Part shown: one piece after another, positions 26,977-35,636 of the stretch | How the letters are laid out: every line of letters starts with the position of its first letter | How positions within the stretch are numbered: position 1 is the first letter of the stretch | DNA from: Bacillota bacterium | GTDB taxonomy: Bacteria; Bacillota; Clostridia; Acetivibrionales; DTU013 | NCBI GenBank assembly: GCA_023435305.1 | Contig: JAEYRV010000010.1 | Location: 62,001 to 126,000 of the forward strand | Length of the DNA: 64,000 nt | Reading direction: 5' to 3' | The notes under the pieces: model-generated | What the model was told of the DNA's origin: nothing | The model's input: the letters and a program-made list of their open reading frames with translations, nothing else | Database searches by the model: none | Made by a program: the position numbers and the translations under genes

Positions 26977-27843
26977 TCAACCGTTCGGATATGTTACATA
27001 AAGCTTGACTGTTTTTGCGATTTTCATGATATGTTCGGAATCCGCAGCCAGTACAAGGTAATGGCACATCCTATCATCCACCTCAAACGGTCCCGGGCAC
27101 TTTATAACCAATATAGATTGACTGCCCATGTTATCAGATGAATCAGCTGTTTCATGATCAGTAATGAGTATGGCGTCCTGATCCCTTATTTTCATGACTT
27201 CGACTTTCGGATGCGGACCAAGCTGAGAAATGCCATATATATGGAGCTTGTGGTCCAGTACATTCCTGACCACAGTTTCGATATTATCGGGTTTCAGGTA
27301 GACACCACCGCCAAGCGGCGTAACAAAGAAATATCCATCAGTGCCGCTGTACCACTCCCCACATCTGGGAGCTTTCGTCCAACCAGCAGGGTACTTTAGT
27401 GAAATATGATATTTGTCATTGAGATAAAGACTCCATGGAGGCACTTCATCATGCTCAAAATTCTCGACCCTCACGCTCTTGAAATCCTTGATTACTGTCA
27501 TCGTATCGATGCCATACGGGGGGTTATGTGCCCCGTTAAATGTCTCAAGCCTTACCCCGATCCTGTATTCTCCTCCAAGCTTCTCAATGCCTGTAATAGT
27601 CTCATTCATATAAGGCTTATAATATCCATAATAGTCTTTTATGGCTTCAGCAATATGGTCTCTGAGAAAGGACAAAATCAGGAAGTCCTTCATCTCATCT
27701 TCTGCACAAAAATTATTATCTGCGAGCGCAGCTTCGCACTGTCTGATCGAAAACCATTCGCCGGTCGGTACATTGGCTGGATAACGGAATAGTGTCGCCA
27801 ACATAATGGTCAAAGCTATTGAAACCGTAATATGATTACTCAA
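26977..27843 (-). CDS. Exported protein with DUF3888-like N-terminal part
   Basis: A 288-residue protein with an N-terminal signal or anchor (MSNHITVSIALTIMLATLF). Residues about 45-130 resemble DUF3888 (EDEMKDFLILSFLRDHIAEAIKDYYG), followed by a part with LYLNDKYHISLKYPAGW, reminiscent of PsbP-like secreted domains. Function unknown. The assignment rests on pattern recognition only. Confidence 0.65.
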   Translation of the reverse strand: MSNHITVSIALTIMLATLFRYPANVPTGEWFSIRQCEAALADNNFCAEDEMKDFLILSFLRDHIAEAIKDYYGYYKPYMNETITGIEKLGGEYRIGVRLETFNGAHNPPYGIDTMTVIKDFKSVRVENFEHDEVPPWSLYLNDKYHISLKYPAGWTKAPRCGEWYSGTDGYFFVTPLGGGVYLKPDNIETVVRNVLDHKLHIYGISQLGPHPKVEVMKIRDQDAILITDHETADSSDNMGSQSILVIKCPGPFEVDDRMCHYLVLAADSEHIMKIAKTVKLYVTYPNG

Positions 27844-28017
27844 TTAACCATCTCCCGAAAATAAATCATAGTATATTTTATGGAGATAATAACGAAGCTA
27901 TTTGAAGTGAAATTTGCTGATACCTGTATTTTATGGAAAGGTCGCAGCGGCATCTCCATACTTGTTAGAGTCTCGCACGTATAATGTAGATGATGAGACA
28001 GATTAGGCAGGTGACAA

Positions 28018-28761
28018 ATGGAATCTTACGAATATAAGGCTCTGAGTGAACTGATGAGCTGGAAGGACGAAATGAGAAAGAAGCCCCAGTTGTTTGAAAA
28101 TACTGCGAAGGATATACAGAACAGCATAAACCGGCTGCTTCCGCAAAAATACCATGAAATCGTTACTTCTGCGATCAAGAATCTTACCAGGACGGTGTTA
28201 TTCGGCTCAAAATACCTGACGAAGCCTCCTCTTGAAAGGCTCTCTCTAATGGAAAGAGAGCGCCTGGTCAGAGAAAAAATCGGCATTTACAAGACCGCTG
28301 CCGCAGCAGAAGGCGCTGCGACCGGCGCCGGCGGCTTTCTCTGGGGCTTGGCTGATTTTCCTTTGCTGCTCGGCATAAAAATCAAGTACCTTTATGATGC
28401 TGCAAGCATTTACGGATTTGACGTAAGTAATTATAAAGAAAGGTTGTATATATTAAATATATTTCAGCTCGCTTTTTCAAGCAAAGACCATGCAAACAAG
28501 GTATTTGAGAAAATGGATAAATGGGATGAGTACAGCCGTTTCCTCCCGGCAGATATCAATCAGTTTGATTGGGAAAGCTTTCAGAGAGAATACAGGGATT
28601 ATATCGACCTGGCAAAATTATTGCAGCTGGTGCCGGGAATAGGTGCATTTGTAGGACTATACGCAAATAACAAGCTGATGCACAAACTCGGCGAGACCTC
28701 GATCCAGGCATACAGGATGAGATTGTTGACACCGTCAGGGAAAGGTGCTTCAGGAAGATAG
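28018..28761 (+). CDS. EcsC-family protein
   Basis: A 247-residue protein of the EcsC family. Characteristic stretches: AAAAEGAATGAGGFLWGLADFPLLLGIKIKYLYDAASIYGFDV and the C-terminal LLQLVPGIGAFVGLYANNKLM. The family is named after the third gene of the Bacillus ecs ABC locus, but stand-alone members such as this one have no assigned role. AGGCAGGTGAC precedes the ATG. The last codons (gggaaaggtgcttcaggaa) are copied twice more after the stop. Confidence 0.9.
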   Translation: MESYEYKALSELMSWKDEMRKKPQLFENTAKDIQNSINRLLPQKYHEIVTSAIKNLTRTVLFGSKYLTKPPLERLSLMERERLVREKIGIYKTAAAAEGAATGAGGFLWGLADFPLLLGIKIKYLYDAASIYGFDVSNYKERLYILNIFQLAFSSKDHANKVFEKMDKWDEYSRFLPADINQFDWESFQREYRDYIDLAKLLQLVPGIGAFVGLYANNKLMHKLGETSIQAYRMRLLTPSGKGASGR

Positions 28762-28830
28762 TTTTACGAACTCGTCCGGAAGGGTGCTTCAGGAAAGGGT
28801 GCTTCAAAATGATATTGAGGCACCCTTCTT
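28737..28830 (+). terminator. Terminator built from repeats of the EcsC gene end
   Basis: AAAGGTGCTTCAGGAA of the gene end is repeated as AAGGGTGCTTCAGGAA (28780-28795) and AAGGGTGCTTCAA (28795-28807). The last copy pairs with TTGAGGCACCCTT (28815-28827) in a long stem followed by CTTATG. The tandem copies thus supply one arm of an intrinsic terminator. Confidence 0.65.
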
Positions 28831-28867
28831 ATGACCGGGACATTAACTTTATGTCAACAAATCGATT

Positions 28868-29848
28868 TTATTTGTACGGATCCATTGTCTGAATGGTCCC
28901 GTCCTCATTATATTTCAATTCCCTGAACTTAACGCAGCGCTTGTTATCCTTTCCGCCTGACAGGGTGCTGTCATGGTAGAACAGATACCATTTGCCATTG
29001 AACTCAACTATGGAATGGTGAGTTGTCCAACCAACCACAGGGGTGAGTATTTTTCCTTTATATACAAACGGTCCCTTCGGGTTTTTGCTGATGGCGTAAA
29101 CAATATTATGTGTAGTCCCGGTAGAGTAGGACAGATAGTAATATCCATTGTATTTATGCATCCAGGGGCCTTCGAAATATCTTCTTTCCTCGTCACCTGC
29201 GAGAATGGGATTTCCGTCCTCGTCGACTATGGATATATTCATGGGGTCTTCCTTAAGGCTCAGCATATCATCACTGAGTTCGGCTACCCTTGGCCCTAAT
29301 GCAGGCTCTGTTACAGGCGGTTCTGCTCCATCCGGGTTGAAGCTGCCAGTCTGCCATTTTTCCAGCTGTCCTCCCCAGAGGCCTCCAAAGTAAATATATG
29401 CCTTATTGTCATCGTCCACCAGCACAGCAGGGTCTATACTAAAGCTGCCTTTAATAGGCTCACTTTGAGGCACGAATGGACCTGCAGGATTCGGGCTGGT
29501 TGCTACGCCGAGACGGAATATGCCCTCTTTATCCCTGACAGGGAAGTACAGGTAATATGTACCGTTCTTATAAGCGGCATCAGGAGCCCATAATTGAGAA
29601 GATGCCCATGGGATATCCCTGATATGGATCGCTTCTCCGTTATCCACACAGGGTGAATCAATACTGTCCATGGACAGTATGTGATAATCCTCCATCATAT
29701 ACTGATCGCCATTGTCGTTTGAGGCTATGTCGATGTCAAGATCGTGAGAGGGATAAATGTAGAGCTTGCCTTCAAATACATGAGCAGAGGGATCCGCAGT
29801 ATAAATATGTGTTACCAGCGGTTCATTCGGCTTTGCAGAATTATTCAT
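28868..29848 (-). CDS. Glycoside hydrolase family 43 enzyme
   Basis: A 326-residue five-bladed propeller enzyme of GH43, which removes xylose or arabinose residues from hemicellulose oligomers. Expected catalytic residues are visible: general base Asp in TADPSAHV (near residue 20), pKa-modulating Asp in SIDPAVLVDDD (about 135) and general acid Glu in YFEGPWMHKYNGYYYLSYS (about 222). No signal peptide, so probably cytoplasmic and acting on imported oligosaccharides. Start at 29848 follows TAGGAGAAGAAG; the in-frame ATG at 29884 has no such site. Beta-xylosidase versus arabinofuranosidase cannot be decided. Confidence 0.9.
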   Translation of the reverse strand: MNNSAKPNEPLVTHIYTADPSAHVFEGKLYIYPSHDLDIDIASNDNGDQYMMEDYHILSMDSIDSPCVDNGEAIHIRDIPWASSQLWAPDAAYKNGTYYLYFPVRDKEGIFRLGVATSPNPAGPFVPQSEPIKGSFSIDPAVLVDDDNKAYIYFGGLWGGQLEKWQTGSFNPDGAEPPVTEPALGPRVAELSDDMLSLKEDPMNISIVDEDGNPILAGDEERRYFEGPWMHKYNGYYYLSYSTGTTHNIVYAISKNPKGPFVYKGKILTPVVGWTTHHSIVEFNGKWYLFYHDSTLSGGKDNKRCVKFRELKYNEDGTIQTMDPYK

Positions 29849-29967
29849 CTCTTCTTCTCCTAAATATTTTTTGTTTATTTTCATTATCTAATATTATACC
29901 AATGTTGAGAAAACATGCAATTACCAACTGCTGAAGTCTACTAATAATGATCAGGCTGTACATTATC

Positions 29968-31701
29968 TCAGGAACTCTTGTTTTGCCTCTGGTTCAGCAT
30001 TTTGTAAATAGCCTTGATCTTTCTGAGAAGTTCATTATCGACCTCACCCGGTACGAACTTATCTTTTTCAATATGCTCAACCACATCAAGTATCGGGGTT
30101 ACAAACCTTTTGTCCTTTATCCCTTCAGCTATCTCGCTTCTGGAGCTCGCCTTCAGACTCAGCCCGAAGCAATGCCTGATCATGCTGTTAAAATGATTGT
30201 ATATCTCATTTTCGTCTTTTGACTTCAGCAGCTGAGCATAAATATCATTCAGCTGCTCGTCACGTCTTACTGGGCGCTTTAACAGGAAAAACGCAGCTCC
30301 GCCAAGTAATGGCAGTACTATAACTAACACCAGCACTAAGGTCTTGCTGATCCGCAATACCCAGAACCCCTCGTTCTGAGGAGCGTAGCTGATCTGCTCT
30401 ATCCTTATTGTCTCAACAATATGGCTGTCTGCCTGATCATTGCCTTCCTGAGCACCGCCTGTCTGATTGCCGCCCGTCTGATTGCTGCTCGACCTTTCGC
30501 TGCCCGCTTGTATGATCTTGTCAGCGCCATCGACTGTTACGGTCACGCCGGGTATTTCAGCCTTTTTATAGCTGGCCGATTCCGGATCAAAATAGGATAT
30601 GTATATCGGGTCAATAGTGAGTGTTCCGTTCTCCTTTGGAATCAATGTGATTTCAAATTCCTTCTCTGCGTAATATTTATTGTTTTCGAAGCTTTCGGTG
30701 CCTTTCTTTCCAGTCTCAAAAACAGTGAAACCAGGAGGATCATTAATGAATATCTTATTCAAACTGTCCATATTACAGTCTCCGGATGCTTTTACCACAA
30801 GTCTTATCATATCGCCGTCACCGGAATCTGGCGTGCTGTATTGGGCATCAATATTCAGCTTCCCAATTATCCATGAGAAATCCGACGGCTGATTCTTGGA
30901 TGGAAGGGGTTTTACAATCAGTTCCTGAGGCTCAGTAAATGCTCTTATACTGTATTTATTATCAGGCAGCTGCTCTTTCTCGGAAATATATCCATAACAA
31001 TCCCGGGCAGGAATGGCAAAAATGCCGGGCTTTATTGGTGTTAAGTATGATATTTCAACATCTCTCCTATTATATTCATTGCCATCCTGGATTACCGTTT
31101 CAGTCCTGAGTTTTTCTTCGGGTGTGCCGGTATACAAAATATCTTTGATCTGCAGATTATCTACAAAAAAGCAGGAGGTGAATTCGTATATAGAATATAA
31201 CTGATATATTAAAACAGTCTTTTGTCCAATGTACACCTCGTTATCCGAAACCGAGGCACTGAGAAATGTATTTTGGTATTGACCACCATCATCAATACTT
31301 TCATCAATGACAGTGAGCTCGACCTTGTTTGTCATATAGGTCTTGCCTTCAAATTCGACCAGTACCCAGAAATTGAACTTCCCTCCATAATAGGGATAGA
31401 TATTGTATATCTCGGTTTCCACAAAGGACATTTTGCCATTTATATTTTTCGTTGTTTTGGATACTCCTTCATATGGCATGTAGAACCAGTTCGTTCCAAC
31501 AAATTCTTTTATCGTTGCACCTTTTGCATTTACCATATGGATTTTCAGTGTTGTATATGCATCAACATCTACGGTGGTGTCCTCAACCTCCAGAATGAAC
31601 TGAGGCTCTTCTGCAGCCGATACAACAAAGCCCGATATGCTCATTACTGCCTCAATAAATAAAGTAATTATTATTGCGGCCAGCAGCCTCTTACCATTCA
31701 T
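29968..31701 (-). CDS. batD: BatD-like membrane protein (last gene of the MoxR/Bat operon)
   Basis: A 577-residue protein: signal peptide (LLAAIIITLFIEAVMSISGFVVSAAEE), several beta-sandwich segments typical of BatD (FILEVEDTTVDVDAYTTLKIHM...; SYFDPESASYKKAEIPGVTVTV), a QTGG/GAQEG linker, one membrane helix (LVLVLVIVLPLLGGAAFFLL, about residue 455) and a cytoplasmic tail. The start at 31701 follows GGAGGGAGAAT and overlaps the BatC stop by 11 bp. Bat proteins of Bacteroides are linked to stress tolerance; the role in Clostridia is unknown. Confidence 0.82.
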   Translation of the reverse strand: MNGKRLLAAIIITLFIEAVMSISGFVVSAAEEPQFILEVEDTTVDVDAYTTLKIHMVNAKGATIKEFVGTNWFYMPYEGVSKTTKNINGKMSFVETEIYNIYPYYGGKFNFWVLVEFEGKTYMTNKVELTVIDESIDDGGQYQNTFLSASVSDNEVYIGQKTVLIYQLYSIYEFTSCFFVDNLQIKDILYTGTPEEKLRTETVIQDGNEYNRRDVEISYLTPIKPGIFAIPARDCYGYISEKEQLPDNKYSIRAFTEPQELIVKPLPSKNQPSDFSWIIGKLNIDAQYSTPDSGDGDMIRLVVKASGDCNMDSLNKIFINDPPGFTVFETGKKGTESFENNKYYAEKEFEITLIPKENGTLTIDPIYISYFDPESASYKKAEIPGVTVTVDGADKIIQAGSERSSSNQTGGNQTGGAQEGNDQADSHIVETIRIEQISYAPQNEGFWVLRISKTLVLVLVIVLPLLGGAAFFLLKRPVRRDEQLNDIYAQLLKSKDENEIYNHFNSMIRHCFGLSLKASSRSEIAEGIKDKRFVTPILDVVEHIEKDKFVPGEVDNELLRKIKAIYKMLNQRQNKSS

Positions 31702-32458
31702 ATTCTCCCTCCTCATAGATGTTATTCTGATTCCTGTTGTTCCTAAGGCTTTCAGCTTCCTGTCTTTCCAGGGCCTCCAGAGCATTTTCTATAACACTTC
31801 TTGCCTGTTGTTGCTCTGCAGAACCGTCCCCGTTGCTCGGCACGCCATCGATACTGCCGCCTTGCTCGCCTCCGCCTTGGTTCTCTTCGCCGCCGCTGCT
31901 TCCGCCGCCCTGCTCGCCCTCGCCTTGGTTCTCTTCGCCTCCGCCGCTTCCGCCGCCCTGCTCACCTTCGCCTTCGTTTTCTTCGCCCTCGCCGTCATTG
32001 TTGTTCTGTTCCATCTGACTGATTATATTCAGCGCATATTCATAATTGTATTTAAGCGGAACATCCTGCGGAAACTCCAATATGCCCTGCTTATAGAGCT
32101 CCGCCGCCTGCTTGTAGTCATTTTGCTTCAAGCTGCAGTTGCCCAAATTAAGATGCCTTTCAGGCTTGCTGACTGTAGACTTCTCATAGTACTCCGCCGC
32201 ACGGCTGTAATCGCCCAAACCGTACAGCGACTGCCCTGCATTGTAATTCAATTCAGGATCCTTGGGATACTCCTTCAATCCCCTTTCATATGCCTCAAAG
32301 GCTTCCTGATAACTGCCGTCCGCCATCAAGCTATTTCCTTCGGTCAATGCTGCATCTCTTCTGTTGACGCTGAAATCTATGACTCCGGTCAGAGACAGAA
32401 TAAGCAATATAACTGCCAGGCATCCTGAAATTCCAGAGACAATAAGTATCTTCTTCAT
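31691..32458 (-). CDS. batC: BatC-like TPR membrane protein
   Basis: A 255-residue protein: one N-terminal membrane helix, then about three tetratricopeptide repeats (residues 35-135: ALTEGNSLMADGSYQEAFEAYERGL, LNYNAGQSLYGLGDYSRAAEYYEKS, LNLGNCSLKQNDYKQAAELYKQG), then a Gly/Glu-rich repeated segment (GGGEENQGEGEQ units, 16 residues each) and an Arg/Asn/Glu-rich end. Start at 32458 is inside the BatB stop (ATGA). It probably bridges the VWA proteins to BatD. Confidence 0.82.
   Translation of the reverse strand: MKKILIVSGISGCLAVILLILSLTGVIDFSVNRRDAALTEGNSLMADGSYQEAFEAYERGLKEYPKDPELNYNAGQSLYGLGDYSRAAEYYEKSTVSKPERHLNLGNCSLKQNDYKQAAELYKQGILEFPQDVPLKYNYEYALNIISQMEQNNNDGEGEENEGEGEQGGGSGGGEENQGEGEQGGGSSGGEENQGGGEQGGSIDGVPSNGDGSAEQQQARSVIENALEALERQEAESLRNNRNQNNIYEEGEYEW
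31850..31995. repeat. 48-bp coding repeat in BatC
   Basis: Three imperfect copies of a 48-bp unit encode GSSGGEENQGGGEQGG-type peptides. Copy number can vary without changing frame. Confidence 0.7.
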
Positions 32459-33444
32459 TTTGCCCTCCCATTCTCCGGCAGAAACCATGCCGCCAGGAAC
32501 AAAAGGATCCCCAGACCCAGGAAATACTGAAACAGCTGATTGTAATTATTGATCCTTCTAACATTCTGAGAATCTCTCTTCAAGTTCGAGATATCACCAA
32601 TGAGTGAATCGACCTCAATGCCTGCTGCTGTCGACTCGTAGTATTTGCCCCCGCTGTCAGCCGCAAGCTTTTTCAGCTCTGCGGGTTCAAGCTTCGAAAT
32701 GACATAAGCATAATTATCATCATAGAAATAATCGATAACAGTGATCTCATCAACGCTATATAAGGGGATCTTGCCGCCTTCCAAAGTACCAATGCCTATT
32801 GTGAAAATTTTAAGCCGGCTGTCATTGATCTCATCGAGCACATTTGAAATATCATCCTTGCGTTCCTCACCGTCACTCAATATTACAATAACCTTGTCCG
32901 AGCCCCTGGCCTCGTCGAATGACTCATACGCCAGCCTTATCGCAGGTTCGAAGTCGGTGCCGCCGCTCCCGATCATATGTGTATCGATTACATCCAAAAA
33001 CATACTGGCCATATTGTAGTCATCAGTAAGGGGCATTTGCACATAGGCGTCGGATGAAAATGGGATAAGCCCGATCCTGTCACCCTTCAGATTTTTCATA
33101 ATGTTATCCACGATCTTTTTTGCCCTGCTGATCCTGTCGGGCTGAACATCCTGCACCAGCATGCTGTTTGAGGTATCTATCAGAACGTAGATATCAAGCC
33201 CTTGCGTCTTTATCTCTGTAAAACCGTCCAGCTTCCGGGGCCCCAGCAATGCTGTGAACATTAGGAAAATACCCGCTGTCGCCAGAATCAGCCTTAATAT
33301 TTTGAAGTGTGACTGATTCTTGACCCTCAATGCCTCCATTATCCTCCCCTTTTTTCTGAGGGACATCACCAGTATCACAAGCACAAAAACCGGAATCAGC
33401 GCATATATGTAATTTTGAGGATTGCCAATTTCAATACCGTTCAA
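32455..33444 (-). CDS. batB: BatB-like VWA membrane protein
   Basis: A 329-residue protein with membrane helices at the N-terminus (about residues 12-27 and 50-67) and the C-terminus, and a VWA domain between them facing outside or the cytoplasm as in BatA/BatB. MIDAS is complete: DTSNSM (Asp87 region), GSGGTDFEPAI with the distal Thr, and LSDGEERKDD. TTG start at 33444. The upstream 160 bp carry a 47-bp repeat in which the ribosome binding site and start region are also duplicated. Confidence 0.85.
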   Translation of the reverse strand: MNGIEIGNPQNYIYALIPVFVLVILVMSLRKKGRIMEALRVKNQSHFKILRLILATAGIFLMFTALLGPRKLDGFTEIKTQGLDIYVLIDTSNSMLVQDVQPDRISRAKKIVDNIMKNLKGDRIGLIPFSSDAYVQMPLTDDYNMASMFLDVIDTHMIGSGGTDFEPAIRLAYESFDEARGSDKVIVILSDGEERKDDISNVLDEINDSRLKIFTIGIGTLEGGKIPLYSVDEITVIDYFYDDNYAYVISKLEPAELKKLAADSGGKYYESTAAGIEVDSLIGDISNLKRDSQNVRRINNYNQLFQYFLGLGILLFLAAWFLPENGRAK

Positions 33445-33606
33445 TGCTTATGTCTTCCTTTCATCGCACTGGATAACTCATTGCCGCCCAATGCTTGTAT
33501 CTTCACTTCATCGCACTGGATAACTCATTGCCGCCCAATGCTCGTTTCTTCACTTCATCGCACATAATAGCTCGATGTACAACCTCTACTGTTCATGTCC
33601 ACTGCC
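33445..33606. repeat. 47-bp tandem repeat carrying the batB translation start region
   Basis: CATCGCACTGGATAACTCAT-type units begin at 33462, 33509 and 33556 (47-bp period). On the coding strand every copy contains GATGAA-GAAGA...GCATTG, that is a Shine-Dalgarno-like stretch with a TTG, matching the real batB start at 33444. Only the first copy leads into the frame. Confidence 0.75.
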
Positions 33607-34581
33607 TCATGGGATACGAATAAACAGATACCGATCCATGAATATCCCCAGTACAAGCAGTATCAACGCAGCCTTTATATATCTAAATCCAAGCTCAGTA
33701 TACTCGTAGGTAACGCCTTGCTGATATTCCGTCTTCTCCAGATCGTCAATATCAGAAAAAATGCCTGCCAGCGCGTTTGGATTAGTTGCCCTGAAATACT
33801 TTCCTCCCGTGGTCTCTGCGATATATTCCATCAATTTCTCGTCAAGCCCTCCTGGGACGGTCTCATAGGTAATGCCGTCCGGACCTTCTATAGGGAGAAT
33901 CATTTCATCTGTGCCTACCCCTACGCAATAAACCCTTATGCCAAGCTCCCTGGCCATTTCCGCCGCTGTACTGGGATTGACGGTACCCGCATTGTTTTCT
34001 CCGTCTGTTACCAGCACGATGACCTTTGAAGCCGAATCACTCTTTTTCAATCTGTTCAGGCCTACTGTGATTGCCATGCCGATAGCGGTGCCATCCTCTA
34101 CGACTGAGTCATCGCTGACATCCTTGAGTGTGTCCTGCAATATTTTATGGTCATGCGTCAATGGAATGAGAGTGTGGGCAGTAGCTTTGAAAACTACTAG
34201 TGCGATCCTGTCCTGCGGCCTTTTGGAAATAAAGCTGTCAATGGTCTTCTTCGCGACCTCAAGCCTGTTTGGCTTGAAATCTATTGACTGCATCGAGATC
34301 GAGACATCCAGCACAACAGCAATGTCAATGCCATTCTGGCTTGCATCACCGTTTACATTGACGCTCTGCGGCCTCGACAGAGCGACAGTGGCCAACAGAA
34401 GGCCCATCACTATCAAATACCTTCCGATCTTGTGCAGGATAGTCTTCTTCATACCGCCGGACATCAGCATCCTGACACTGGAGAACTTCAATGCCGCTCC
34501 TTTGCTTTTAGGAAAGAAGAAGAATAAATAAATGATCAATGGTATCAGCAACAGGAAATACCAGTTCAAAATTCTCATCAC
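33607..34581 (-). CDS. batA: BatA-like VWA membrane protein
   Basis: A 324-residue aerotolerance-type protein. Two N-terminal membrane helices (LLLIPLIIYLFFFFP; YLIVMGLLLATVALSRP), a VWA domain with complete MIDAS (DVSISM at about residue 90, VEDGTAIGMAI, VTDGENNAG), and a C-terminal helix (AALILLVLGIFMDRYLF). Its start overlaps the preceding gene's stop by four bases. Works with BatB and the MoxR ATPase; MoxR ATPases commonly act as chaperones for VWA partners. Confidence 0.88.
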   Translation of the reverse strand: MMRILNWYFLLLIPLIIYLFFFFPKSKGAALKFSSVRMLMSGGMKKTILHKIGRYLIVMGLLLATVALSRPQSVNVNGDASQNGIDIAVVLDVSISMQSIDFKPNRLEVAKKTIDSFISKRPQDRIALVVFKATAHTLIPLTHDHKILQDTLKDVSDDSVVEDGTAIGMAITVGLNRLKKSDSASKVIVLVTDGENNAGTVNPSTAAEMARELGIRVYCVGVGTDEMILPIEGPDGITYETVPGGLDEKLMEYIAETTGGKYFRATNPNALAGIFSDIDDLEKTEYQQGVTYEYTELGFRYIKAALILLVLGIFMDRYLFIRIP

Positions 34582-35636
34582 GATGCGGCTCCTTTTGTTG
34601 TCCCATTTGTTACATCCTTTGCAGCTGCTTTCGCGGCTCCGGTTCCGGCTCTTGCTCCGGCTCTTGCTCCGGTTCCGGCTCCGGTCCCGGCTCTTGCTCC
34701 TGCCCCGGCTCTTGCTCCGGTTACTGCTACTGCTCCGGCTCCAAATCCGGTTCCGGCGGCTCCGTTTGCCGGCCTGTACATCGCCCTATTCGCAGCGTCG
34801 ATCTTGCCAACCAGCCCGGCCAGCTTCCTTTGCATCTCCTGCTTCCGCTCCCTGGATGCAGTGGCACCAGAGAACTTGAAGAAGTCGCACTCCTTGAGCC
34901 ATTGCTCCAGATCCTGCCTGACACCTTGCATGCGAGGGAGTCTGCTGGCAGTAATCATTATCTCAGATGAGGTCATACCTTTAATTTTACATTGATAAAC
35001 TGCTTCGAGATATTCTTTGAAGAAGCAAGTCTGTTTAACAAGAAACTCGCTTTCCTCGGACGAAACCCCTCCGCTCTGACTCAAAAACCGTTGGTACGGC
35101 GAAAGCTGAGCCTTGCTCTTCTTAACAAAACGGCCCTTCACAAATATTGCACCAGTAACAACAAATACGGCCAGCAGTGCAATAAAAATATACAGCCACG
35201 GCATCGTTGGTTCAGGTGCTTCAGGCTCCAGCCCGCCCTCCATAGGACCTTCGGACTGGATCTCCTCTAGAGCAGACTTCACAACGATAACTATTTCCTT
35301 ATCTCCAAGAACGACTCTCTTCTCTCCGATATCAAATGTCCGCAGCTTAACAATGAAATGATCGGATTCCTGAGTCAGTCCGACTATTTCAAAATCTTTG
35401 AATTTATCCCTTATGATATCTTCCGTCAGCTTCTGCGACGATATCTTCAGCTCAATGATATCACCCACATAAATATTACGCTCTGATGCAGTTTCACTCG
35501 ACAACAAAGTATTCCTCTCCGATGCCGCTGCATTCGAAAATAAAACATTTCCCTCCGATGCCGCTGCATTCGAAGGCATAAGCGTTATAAACATCATCAC
35601 CAGCAAAAAGAAAGTCGTTATTCTGGTTATGCTCAT
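34578..35636 (-). CDS. Membrane protein of the MoxR/Bat operon with Gly-Ala-Arg repeat tail
   Basis: A 352-residue protein: signal peptide, short SNAAASER repeats (residues 22-50), a beta-rich extracytoplasmic part, one membrane helix (LYIFIALLAVFVVTGAIFV, about 150-168), a cytoplasmic domain (LSPYQRFLSQSGGVSSEESEF...) resembling DUF4381-like operon partners, and a 60-residue tail of GARAGAGARAGTGAG type. It overlaps its neighbours by four bases on both sides. The tail looks like a recently expanded repeat and is unusual for the family. Confidence 0.7.
   Translation of the reverse strand: MSITRITTFFLLVMMFITLMPSNAAASEGNVLFSNAAASERNTLLSSETASERNIYVGDIIELKISSQKLTEDIIRDKFKDFEIVGLTQESDHFIVKLRTFDIGEKRVVLGDKEIVIVVKSALEEIQSEGPMEGGLEPEAPEPTMPWLYIFIALLAVFVVTGAIFVKGRFVKKSKAQLSPYQRFLSQSGGVSSEESEFLVKQTCFFKEYLEAVYQCKIKGMTSSEIMITASRLPRMQGVRQDLEQWLKECDFFKFSGATASRERKQEMQRKLAGLVGKIDAANRAMYRPANGAAGTGFGAGAVAVTGARAGAGARAGTGAGTGARAGARAGTGAAKAAAKDVTNGTTKGAAS
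34590..34760. repeat. Coding repeat for a Gly-Ala-Arg tail
   Basis: Imperfect 6-12-bp units (GCTCCGGTTCCG / GCTCTTGCTCCG on the plus strand) run for about 150 bp at the 3' end of the gene and stop close to its last codons. Confidence 0.75.

Noticed and set aside
34539..34970. Plus-strand 143-residue Ser/Gly/Cys-rich frame
   Set aside because: Antisense shadow of the Gly-Ala-Arg repeat tail of the Bat-operon gene.
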